Made by a program: the position numbers and the translations under genes
Notes under the pieces: generated by a model
Told to the model about the DNA's origin: nothing
The model's database searches: none
Seen by the model: only the letters and a program-made list of their open reading frames with translations
Source of the DNA: Geminicoccaceae bacterium
GTDB lineage: Bacteria > Pseudomonadota > Alphaproteobacteria > Geminicoccales > Geminicoccaceae
Direction: 5' to 3'
DNA: 58,342 nt
Assembly (NCBI GenBank): GCA_025054575.1
Contig: JANWZN010000004.1
Location: forward strand, 1 to 58,342
Shown: positions 37,056 through 43,887 of the stretch, one piece after another
How positions within the stretch are numbered: position 1 is the stretch's first letter
How the letters are laid out: every line of letters starts with the position of its first letter

Positions 37056-37823
37056 TCAGGCGGTGCGGAGCATCGGGCCGGCGCCGGGCGACGGCTCGGC
37101 CACCCGGGAGCGGCCCCGGCCGGCCCGCTTGGCGGCATAGAGCGCGGCGTCGGCGCGGGCGAACAGCCCGTCGAGGTCGAGCCCCGGCTCGAGCACGGCG
37201 ATGCCGACGCTCACGCTCAAGGGCACGGGCCGGCCGCCGCGGCGGAAATCGGCGAGGCGGACCGCCGAGACGATCCGCTCGGCCACGAGGCCAGCCTCGT
37301 CGGGGGCGGCGCCCTTGAGCAACACGGCGAACTCCTCGCCGCCGATCCGCCCGACCAGGTCGTATTGCCGAGTGGCGCCGAGCAGCGTCGCGGCGATCAG
37401 CTTGAGGGCTTCGTCGCCGGCGGCGTGGCCGTGGCCGTCGTTGATCGCCTTGAAGTGGTCCGCGTCGAGCACGAGGAGGGTCAAGGGGCCGCGCTGCTCG
37501 CGGGCGCGCTCGAGGGCGGCCTGGGCCGCCTCGAAAAAGGCCCTTCGGTTGAGCAGCCCGGTGAGGCCGTCGCGCCGTGCGAGTTCCTCGATCTCGCCCT
37601 TGGCCCGCGCCAGCCGGCGCAGCGTCTCGAGCAGGTAGGCGATCATCGGGGTCGCCATCACGACCGGCGCCGCCCCCGAGAACGCCAGCCAGAACGGATC
37701 GATCGCACCGTCGCGCAGATGGGCGATGGTCGCGAACAGGCCCATCGAGGCGAGCGAGGCGGACCCGGTCGCCGCGAGCGTGCCGATCACGACGTCCCGC
37801 GCCCTGCGGACGTGCATCTCCAT
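37056..37823 (-). CDS. Membrane-anchored diguanylate cyclase (GGDEF domain)
   Basis: Makes the second messenger c-di-GMP. The 255-residue protein has two N-terminal hydrophobic segments (about 12-32 and 42-65), then a GGDEF domain: RDGLTGLLNRRAFFEAA, LLVLDADHFKAINDGHGHAAG and the active-site GRIGGEEFAVLL near 185. The sequence GGEEF is a functional variant. An RxxD inhibitory site is not obvious. The ATG at 37823 follows GGGAG directly; a second ATG two codons later has a better-spaced Shine-Dalgarno. A TATAGT (37857-37852, minus) may be its -10 box. Confidence 0.9.
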   Translation of the reverse strand: MEMHVRRARDVVIGTLAATGSASLASMGLFATIAHLRDGAIDPFWLAFSGAAPVVMATPMIAYLLETLRRLARAKGEIEELARRDGLTGLLNRRAFFEAAQAALERAREQRGPLTLLVLDADHFKAINDGHGHAAGDEALKLIAATLLGATRQYDLVGRIGGEEFAVLLKGAAPDEAGLVAERIVSAVRLADFRRGGRPVPLSVSVGIAVLEPGLDLDGLFARADAALYAAKRAGRGRSRVAEPSPGAGPMLRTA

Positions 37824-38024
37824 CTCCCGTGGGCCCTCTTCAGATTAGAGACTATAGCGCGAGAAACCGGCGGGAAACAGACCCTGCAGCAACCGCACGG
37901 AGAATTGATCGTGCGCGGAGACCCCGGGGCGTGGGTTGCGCCGGCCGCAGCCACGCCCGGCGCCGACGCGGTGTGCGTTCGCTATCGGCCCATGCTAGGC
38001 AGCCACCGGGGGAGGGCTCCAGAC

Positions 38025-38858
38025 ATGAGCAGCGAAACGGCTCCGCGGCTGCGCTGCCCGCCGGGTGCCACCGACGCCCACATGCACTTCTACGGCCCCT
38101 ACGAACGCTTTCCACTGGCGCCGACGAGCCCCAACGCGCCGCCGCCGGCGCTGCTTCCCGAGTACCGGGTACTTCAGGCCCGGCTCGCCCTCGAGCGGGT
38201 CGTGGTGGTGCAGCCGGCCGGTTATCTCTGCGACAATCGCTGCACGCTCGAAGCGGTGGCGGCGCTCGGCCCGCGCGCCCGCGCCGTCGTCGTGGTGCCG
38301 CTCGGCACCGGCGAGGCCGAGCTCGAGCGATTGGCGCGCGCCGGGGCCGTGGGCCTGCGCGTCTTCCTGCTGCCGGGCGGCGTCTTCCAGTGGCAGCAGC
38401 TGCCCGAGCTCGCCGCGATGGCGCGCTCGGTCGGCTGGCATTTGCAGCTGCAATTCAATGGCCGCCTGTTGCCCGAGCGGATGGCGCTCCTCGAGCGTCT
38501 CGACTGCCAGCTCGTGATCGACCACATCGGCCGCTTCATGGACCCGGTGCCGGAGGAGCACGAGGCCTTCCGCTGCCTGCTGCGACTGGTCGACAAGGGT
38601 GCCTACGTCAAACTCAGCGCGCCCTACGAAAGCTCGCGCAGCGGGCCACCCGCATGGGCCGACGTCGCGCCGCTCGCGCGCGCGCTTGTGCGGCACGCGC
38701 CGGAGCGGATGCTCTGGGCCTCGAACTGGCCGCATCCCGGCAAGGCGCCGCAGGACGATGCCGCTCTGCTCGACCTCTTGCTCGACTGGGCCCCCGACGA
38801 GGCCGACCGACGTCGCATCCTGGTCGACAACCCGGCGCGACTCTACCGTTTCGGTTGA
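38025..38858 (+). CDS. Amidohydrolase-family metal hydrolase (2-pyrone-4,6-dicarboxylate lactonase-like)
   Basis: A 277-residue TIM-barrel hydrolase. The metal motif is in TDAHMHFYGPYERFPL near 17-32 (His-x-His), followed by VVVQPAGYLCDN, GLRVFLLPGG, DCQLVIDHIGRFM, YVKLSAPYESS and the C-terminal MLWASNWPHPGK with the catalytic-type Trp/Asn region. Relatives hydrolyse lactones or aromatic-derived dicarboxylates (LigI, decarboxylases of PF04909), so a role in aromatic catabolism with the nearby dioxygenase is conceivable but not shown. ATG 38025 has GGGGGAGGG upstream. Confidence 0.85.
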   Translation: MSSETAPRLRCPPGATDAHMHFYGPYERFPLAPTSPNAPPPALLPEYRVLQARLALERVVVVQPAGYLCDNRCTLEAVAALGPRARAVVVVPLGTGEAELERLARAGAVGLRVFLLPGGVFQWQQLPELAAMARSVGWHLQLQFNGRLLPERMALLERLDCQLVIDHIGRFMDPVPEEHEAFRCLLRLVDKGAYVKLSAPYESSRSGPPAWADVAPLARALVRHAPERMLWASNWPHPGKAPQDDAALLDLLLDWAPDEADRRRILVDNPARLYRFG

Positions 38859-39235
38859 GCAACGCTCGCCTCTTCCATCGCGGGGCAAGACGTTGGGCAA
38901 TGGCCTTCGCGCGTACGGCTCCTGGAGCGCGCACGAGCGATTTATTGGTCGTATTCGCGGAGCCACGAAAAGAGTATTTGCTGAATGAGGACGAGGCTGC
39001 AGATTTTTCGCAGGTTTCTCGATGTCGCCCTGGAAGCGGTACTGGATTGTCTGTAGAAAATCTGGGGAGCTCGGGGAAGCTCAAGGATTGTCGCAATATT
39101 CGCATTGGATTTTATTGAAGAGTTCGTGAAATCCTCGTCCAGTCCCTCAATAAACCCTTGCAAGCGCTCTTGAGCGCCATATAACGCCGCCGAGTCGAGG
39201 GGCCCGCCCCGAGTCGCGCCCCCGAGGAGACGAGG
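38859..39235. other. AT-richer intergenic region before the kamA operon
   Basis: About 377 bases with clearly lower GC than the rest, especially 38940-39150. No convincing gene is seen. It holds a predicted promoter at 39088-39116 and a 14-base palindrome GCGCTCTTGAGCGC at 39164-39177 (six-base arms, TT centre), both in front of kamA. The different composition suggests a regulatory region or an old insertion boundary. Confidence 0.5.
39088..39116 (+). promoter_or_regulatory. Predicted promoter of the kamA operon
   Basis: TTGTCG (39088-39093) and TTTATT (39111-39116) are 17 bases apart in an AT-rich patch. The transcript would carry a leader of about 113 bases containing the palindrome at 39164-39177, a possible operator or RNA stem. 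Confidence 0.35.
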
Positions 39236-40570
39236 ATGCTCGATCTCGAATCGGCGGAATCGCTCCGCCCTCCCAGTACCGAGGATCCGCCGCGGCTCCG
39301 CACCGGCGACTCCGTGCTCCCCGAGCGCGCCGCCGGACCCGAGGCGGCCGCGGCCAGCCCGCGGTCGGTTCGGGTTCGGCGGCGCCCATCGTTTCCGGAG
39401 AGCCCTCGCAGCCGGGCCTTCCGCCGCCGCTTCTGGCCGGAGGCGAGCCGGGCGGAATGGGACGATTGGCGCTGGCAGGCGCGCAACCGGCTCCGCACCC
39501 TCCAGCATCTCGAGCGCGTCTTCCGATTGAGCGAGGACGAGCGCGACGCCGTGCGCCGCCACCGCGGCGCGCTGCCCGTGGGGATCACGCCCTATTACGC
39601 CGCGCTCATGGACACTCGGGATCCGAGCGAGCCGCTCCGCCGAACGCATATCCCGGTCGAGGCGGAATATCGGCGCGCGCCCGGCGAGGCAGACGATCCG
39701 CTCGCAGAAGATAAGGACTCCGCGGTGCCGGGCCTCGTCCATCGGTATCCCGACCGCGTACTCTTCCTCGCTACCGCCTTCTGTTCGACTTATTGCCGCT
39801 ATTGTACGCGCTCGCGACTGGTGGGGGAGGTCGGCGGCGAGCTGCATTTCGCTTACAACCAGTGGGAAGCGGCGCTCGCCTACATCGAGGCGAACCCGGC
39901 CATCCGCGACGTGCTCATCTCGGGCGGCGACCCGCTCACCCTCGGCGACGACAAGCTCGACTGGCTGCTCGGGCGGCTGAAAAGAATCCGCCACGTCGAG
40001 TTCGTCCGGATCGGCAGCAAGGTTCCGGTGGTCCTGCCGCAGCGCGTCACGCGCGGGCTCGTAGCCGTGCTCCGACGACACCGGCCGGTCTGGATGAGCC
40101 TCCATTTCACCCATCCGGCCGAGCTCACCCCCGAGGTCGCCGAGGCCTGCGACCGGCTCGCCGATGCGGGTGTGCCCCTGGGTTCGCAGACGGTGCTCTT
40201 GAAGGGGGTGAACGACGACGTCGCCACCCTTCGGACCTTGTTCCACGGCCTTTTGCGCCTGCGCGTGCGGCCTTACTACCTCTATCAGTGCGATCCGATC
40301 AGCGGCTCGGCTCATTTCCGCACCCCGGTCGACAAGGGCCTCGAGATCATCGAGGGTCTGCGCGGGCACACCAGCGGCTACGCGATCCCGACCTATGTGA
40401 TCGATGCACCGGGCGGTGGTGGCAAGATTCCGCTCCTGCCCGATTATCTGGTCGGTCGCGACGGCGAGGATCTTCTGTTGCGCAACTTCGAAGGCCGCCT
40501 TTTTCGCTATCCCGATCCGGCCGGGCGCATCGGTCGTCTGGTCGGCGGCCGGGGAGAGCCGCCGTGCTGA
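39236..40570 (+). CDS. kamA: KamA-family radical SAM aminomutase (lysine 2,3-aminomutase-like)
   Basis: Radical SAM/PLP enzyme that moves an alpha-amino group to the beta carbon; the best-known members turn L-lysine into L-beta-lysine. In the 444-residue protein the Fe-S cysteines are Cys183, Cys187 and Cys190 (CSTYCRYC). Arg192 matches the carboxylate-binding arginine of lysine aminomutase. The PLP lysine is Lys397 in APGGGGKIP. Asp residues in GVNDD (about 327) and QCDP (353) match those that hold the substrate side-chain amine, so lysine is plausible. Residues 1-75 are a disordered, Arg/Pro-rich extension. ATG 39236 follows GAGGAGACGAGG. The stop overlaps the next gene. It is first of a five-gene operon. 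Confidence 0.92.
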   Translation: MLDLESAESLRPPSTEDPPRLRTGDSVLPERAAGPEAAAASPRSVRVRRRPSFPESPRSRAFRRRFWPEASRAEWDDWRWQARNRLRTLQHLERVFRLSEDERDAVRRHRGALPVGITPYYAALMDTRDPSEPLRRTHIPVEAEYRRAPGEADDPLAEDKDSAVPGLVHRYPDRVLFLATAFCSTYCRYCTRSRLVGEVGGELHFAYNQWEAALAYIEANPAIRDVLISGGDPLTLGDDKLDWLLGRLKRIRHVEFVRIGSKVPVVLPQRVTRGLVAVLRRHRPVWMSLHFTHPAELTPEVAEACDRLADAGVPLGSQTVLLKGVNDDVATLRTLFHGLLRLRVRPYYLYQCDPISGSAHFRTPVDKGLEIIEGLRGHTSGYAIPTYVIDAPGGGGKIPLLPDYLVGRDGEDLLLRNFEGRLFRYPDPAGRIGRLVGGRGEPPC

Positions 40571-41574
40571 TCGGCCTCGCCTACGATCTGCGCGACGATT
40601 ATCGGGCGATGGGCTTCGCCGAGGAGCAGTGTGCCGAATTCGACAGCCCCGAAACGATCGCCGCGCTCGAGGCGGCGCTCGTGCGATTGGGTCATCGGGT
40701 CGAGCGGATCGGCCACGTCCGCGCGCTCGCCGCGCGGCTGGTCGAGGGTCGGCGCTGGGACCTCGTCTTCAACATCTGCGAAGGTGTCGCGGGCCGTTCC
40801 CGCGAGGCCCAGGTCCCGGCGCTGCTCGAGGCGTTCGACCAGCCCTACACCTTCGCCGACCCGCTCGTCATGGCCGCCACGCTCGACAAGGCCGTGGCCA
40901 AGCGGCTGGTGCGCGACCACGGGCTCGCCACCGCCCCGTTCGTGCTCGTGACCCGATCGGCCGATCTCGACAAGGTCGATCTGCCGTTTCCCCTGTTCGC
41001 CAAGCCCGTGGCCGAGGGTACCGGCAAGGGCGTCTCGCCGGCCTCGCTCGTCCGCTCGCGCAAAGAGCTCGAGCGGACCTGCCGCCGCCTCCTGGCCCGC
41101 TACGCCCAGCCGGTGCTGGTCGAGACCTTCCTGCCCGGCCGCGAGTTCACGGTCGGGATCGTCGGCACCGGACCGTCGGCCCGCGTCGTCGGCACGCTCG
41201 CGATCGAGCTCCTCCCGGGCGCCGAGCCCGGCGTCTACTCCTTCACGAACAAGGAGCGCTGCGAGGAAGTGGTCCGCTACACGCTCGTCGACGACGCAGA
41301 GGCGCGCACCGCGGCCGAGCTCGCGCTCGCCTGCTACCGGGCCCTGGAATGCCGCGACGCCGGTCGGGTCGACCTCCGCAGCGACGCCGCCGGCCGGCCG
41401 CATTTCCTCGAGGTCAATCCCTTGGCGGGCCTTCACCCCACCCACTCCGACTTGCCGATCTGCGCGAGCCTCGCCGGTCTCGGCTACGACCGCCTGATCG
41501 AAGCGATCGTTCTGTCAGCGAGCGAGCGGGTGGGGCTTCGTGTGACCAAGAGCGGACGGCTGGCTGCCAGATGA
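40564..41574 (+). CDS. ATP-grasp ligase 1 (D-Ala-D-Ala ligase-like)
   Basis: A 336-residue ATP-grasp enzyme that would join an acid to an amine with ATP hydrolysis. It has an N-terminal domain with FNICEGVAG near 69-77, DKAVAKRLV (108-116), the glycine-rich AKPVAEGTGKGVS (146-158), VETFLPGREFTVG (186-198), RVDLR (268-272) and the metal/phosphate motif FLEVNPLAGLHPTHSD (281-296). It is too divergent, and in the wrong context, to be the cell-wall Ddl. Start GTG 40564 overlaps the kamA stop by 7 bases; the stop overlaps the next start (ATGA). It probably ligates the aminomutase product (inference). Confidence 0.88.
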   Translation: MLIGLAYDLRDDYRAMGFAEEQCAEFDSPETIAALEAALVRLGHRVERIGHVRALAARLVEGRRWDLVFNICEGVAGRSREAQVPALLEAFDQPYTFADPLVMAATLDKAVAKRLVRDHGLATAPFVLVTRSADLDKVDLPFPLFAKPVAEGTGKGVSPASLVRSRKELERTCRRLLARYAQPVLVETFLPGREFTVGIVGTGPSARVVGTLAIELLPGAEPGVYSFTNKERCEEVVRYTLVDDAEARTAAELALACYRALECRDAGRVDLRSDAAGRPHFLEVNPLAGLHPTHSDLPICASLAGLGYDRLIEAIVLSASERVGLRVTKSGRLAAR

Positions 41575-42575
41575 GGCCGATGCGCCGCGTGGTACTCCTG
41601 CACGGCGTGCTCGACCCTGGCGACCGGCCGGACGAGGCGGACACGCTCGTCCAGGTCCGCGAGGTGGAGGCGATCCTCGCGAGCCTCGGTTGGCAGACCG
41701 AGGTCCTCGCGATAGGGCTGGATCTCGGGCCGCTCGCGCGTCTCGCCGCCGAGCCGCCCGACCTCGTCTTCTATCTCGTCGAGGCGATCGAAGGCCGAGC
41801 CGGGTTGCAACACCTGCCCGCGGCCGTTCTCGAGGTGCTGGGAATCCCGTTCACCGGTGCTCCCGCCGCGGCGCTCCAACTGACCACCGACAAGCTCGCG
41901 GCCAAGCGGCTGTTGCGTCGGGTGGGCTTTCCCACACCGGACTGGGCGGAGGACCCGGCGGCCGCGACCAGCGACCGCCTCTGGATCGTCAAAGCGGTCG
42001 ACGAAGATGCCTCTCTGGGGCTCGACGCCGGGGCGGTCGTGACCGGCCGCGAGGTCGATCGGCGTATCGCGGCGATGCGTGCCCGTTTCGGCGGCCGCTG
42101 GTTCGCCGAGGCGTTCGTCGGCGGCCGCGAGTTCAACGTCGCCTTGATCGAGGGGCCGCACGGGCCGGAGGTCCTGCCGATCGGCGAGATCGACTTTTCC
42201 GATTACCCGAAGGGCCGGCCGGCGATCGTCGATTACGACGCCAAATGGCGGCCGGGCTCGGCTACGTGGGAGAGCACGCCGCGGATCTTCAGTGCCCGGG
42301 CGGGAGACGGGCCGTTGCGCGATGGCCTCGCACGGCTCGCCCGCGGCGTTTGGGATCTGTTCGGGCTGCGCGGCTACGCGCGGGTCGACTTCCGTGTCGA
42401 CGCGCAGGGGCGGCCCTGGATCCTCGAGGTCAACGCCAATCCCTGCCTCTCGGCCGATGCCGGGTTCGTAGCCACGCTCGAGGAGGCGGGACTCGACCAG
42501 TGCGCGGCGGTCGCGCGGATCGTCGCCGCGGCGCGGGCGGGCCGCCCCGCGCCGGCGTTGCTCGCCGCGGAATAG
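41571..42575 (+). CDS. ATP-grasp ligase 2 (D-Ala-D-Ala ligase-like)
   Basis: A second, distinct 334-residue ATP-grasp protein. Motifs in order: DLVFYLVEAIEGRAG (64-78), TGAPAAALQLTTDKLAAKRL (95-114), IVKAVDEDASLG (139-150), FAEAFVGGREFNV (178-190), IGEIDFSDY, the YDAKW segment (222-226) seen in D-Ala-D-Ala ligase-type proteins, RVDFRVD (271-277) and ILEVNANPCLS (284-294). It differs from ligase 1 at the substrate end (NANPCLS against NPLAGLH), so the two probably act on different acceptors. Start ATG 41571 shares an ATGA with the previous stop. Confidence 0.88.
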   Translation: MRPMRRVVLLHGVLDPGDRPDEADTLVQVREVEAILASLGWQTEVLAIGLDLGPLARLAAEPPDLVFYLVEAIEGRAGLQHLPAAVLEVLGIPFTGAPAAALQLTTDKLAAKRLLRRVGFPTPDWAEDPAAATSDRLWIVKAVDEDASLGLDAGAVVTGREVDRRIAAMRARFGGRWFAEAFVGGREFNVALIEGPHGPEVLPIGEIDFSDYPKGRPAIVDYDAKWRPGSATWESTPRIFSARAGDGPLRDGLARLARGVWDLFGLRGYARVDFRVDAQGRPWILEVNANPCLSADAGFVATLEEAGLDQCAAVARIVAAARAGRPAPALLAAE

Positions 42576-42580
42576 CTCGC

Positions 42581-43102
42581 ATGCCGGCTGCCCGGCCCGC
42601 TCCGAGGAGCGCCTCGTGGGGATGGCGTGAGGCGCCGATCGCTCTCGACGTGGCGGCGGTCGAGCGCCTCGTGGCGGCCACGGGCTTCTTCCGGCCGAGC
42701 GAGGTCGCGATCGCCCGCGAACTCGTCGAGGACCATCTGGCGCGCGGGCGCGAGGCCTCGGGCTATTGGTTCCTGTTCGCCGAGGATCGCGACGGTCTCG
42801 CGGGGTACGTCTGCTGGGGACCCGTCGCCGGGACCGAGGCCAGCTTCGATCTCTACTGGATCGTCGTCCGACCCGATCTGCAGCGGCACGGGCTGGGCCG
42901 GGCACTACTCCTGGCCGCGGAAGAGCGGATCGCGAAGGCCGGAGGACGCCGCGTTTACGTCGAGACCTCGACCACCGAGCGCTACGCCCCGACTCGGGCC
43001 TTCTACGCCGCCTGCGGCTATCGGCTCGAGGCGACGCTCGCCGACTTCTACGCCCCCGGCGACGGAAAGGCATTTTTCGTAAAGGTCTTGGAACCGCGAT
43101 GA
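42581..43102 (+). CDS. GNAT-family N-acetyltransferase
   Basis: A 173-residue acetyltransferase. The central strand DLYWIVVRPDLQRHGLGRAL contains the acetyl-CoA pyrophosphate loop (RxGxG-type RHGLGR), and YVETSTTERYAPTRAFYAACGY is the C-terminal GNAT half. The acceptor is not known. Its place five bases after ligase 2 in an operon headed by KamA recalls the ablA-ablB pair that makes N-epsilon-acetyl-beta-lysine, but AblB is not normally accompanied by ATP-grasp ligases. Its stop is shared with the next start (ATGA). Confidence 0.85.
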   Translation: MPAARPAPRSASWGWREAPIALDVAAVERLVAATGFFRPSEVAIARELVEDHLARGREASGYWFLFAEDRDGLAGYVCWGPVAGTEASFDLYWIVVRPDLQRHGLGRALLLAAEERIAKAGGRRVYVETSTTERYAPTRAFYAACGYRLEATLADFYAPGDGKAFFVKVLEPR

Positions 43103-43476
43103 GGATCGGACGCCTGGAGATCCGACCCGCCGGGCGCAAGGGCCTGGGCGTGTTCGCAGCCGAGCCGATCGCGGCCGGCGAGACCTTCGACCCGCAACCC
43201 GTGTTCGAGCTCGACCTCGGAGACGTGCCGCGAATCGAAGCGACCCGGTTCCGCCACCATTACTTCGCCCATCCGGAGCTAGACGGCCACGGGGTCGTCG
43301 TGCTCGGCTGGCTCACCCTGGTCAACCACGGGGTTCCGCCGACCCTCGAGCTCGACTGGCGGCACGATGCAGCGATCGGTTGGGTCGTTCTGCCGCGCGC
43401 CCGGCACGACTTGGCACCCGGGACCGAGCTCACGATCGACTACAACTGCCCGCTCTGGTTCGAGCCGGTAGCCTGA
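43099..43476 (+). CDS. Minimal SET-domain protein (putative lysine/amine methyltransferase)
   Basis: A 125-residue protein that is little more than a SET domain. It shows RKGLGVFAAEPIAAGETF (13-30, SAM-binding GxG-type turn), VNHGVPPT (75-82, the SET N-H motif), and GTELTIDYNCPLW (108-120, the SET E-L-T-x-D-Y motif). SET enzymes use S-adenosylmethionine to methylate lysine side chains; a few act on small-molecule or protein lysines in bacteria. Start ATG 43099 overlaps the GNAT stop (ATGA), so it belongs to the operon. Substrate is unknown. Confidence 0.85.
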   Translation: MRIGRLEIRPAGRKGLGVFAAEPIAAGETFDPQPVFELDLGDVPRIEATRFRHHYFAHPELDGHGVVVLGWLTLVNHGVPPTLELDWRHDAAIGWVVLPRARHDLAPGTELTIDYNCPLWFEPVA

Positions 43477-43515
43477 GGCGGGCGTAGGCGCCGGACGGCC
43501 GCGCTCGCCGCAGGC

Positions 43516-43887
43516 TCATCGGCAGGATCGAAGCCGGACCGGCGTGTCCGGGGCGAGATCGGGGAGGAAGCTCGCGAGCGGGCGACAAGGTTGTGCCGCC
43601 ACGCACAACCACCAATCCTCGGCCGCCTCGGAGCGAGCCAACACGAGCTCGCTTCGCGGTGGGACCTCCGGACGCCAGCGCCACGTCCCGCCCTCCAACC
43701 GTGCCCCGGGACCCGGTTCCATGCCGGCACCGCTGCCGCGGACGCGGCTCTCGACCGGCACGAGCAAGTCGCCCACGATCCGCCAATCTTCCTCCCACGG
43801 GATGCGCTCGACCGAGTGGATCCAGGTGAGGGTAAAGGCGACCGCGGCGAGCCGGACGGTGGTGTCGGCGGCCAGAAGGCACATCAT
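43516..43887 (-). CDS. DUF1850 protein of a TAXI-type TRAP system
   Basis: A 123-residue protein with the DUF1850 pattern: LAAVAFTLTWIHSVERIPWE, then EDWRIVGDLLVPVESRVRGSGAGMEP (in part). DUF1850 genes are repeatedly found beside TAXI-type TRAP transporters and their function is unknown. There is a hydrophobic N-terminus (MMCLLAADTTVRLAAVAF). Start 43887 shares its first bases with the stop of the fused permease (ATGA), so it is the third gene of that unit. Confidence 0.85.
   Translation of the reverse strand: MMCLLAADTTVRLAAVAFTLTWIHSVERIPWEEDWRIVGDLLVPVESRVRGSGAGMEPGPGARLEGGTWRWRPEVPPRSELVLARSEAAEDWWLCVAAQPCRPLASFLPDLAPDTPVRLRSCR

Noticed and set aside
36768-38858. A 696-residue protein starting inside pyrF and ending with the amidohydrolase
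   Set aside because: Only the last 277 residues match a family, and ATG 38025 has its own ribosome-binding site; the upstream part is antisense shadow.
42581-43102. Calling the KamA-GNAT pair simply ablA-ablB
   Set aside because: The GNAT is separated from KamA by two ATP-grasp genes and coupled to a SET gene, which ablAB operons do not show.
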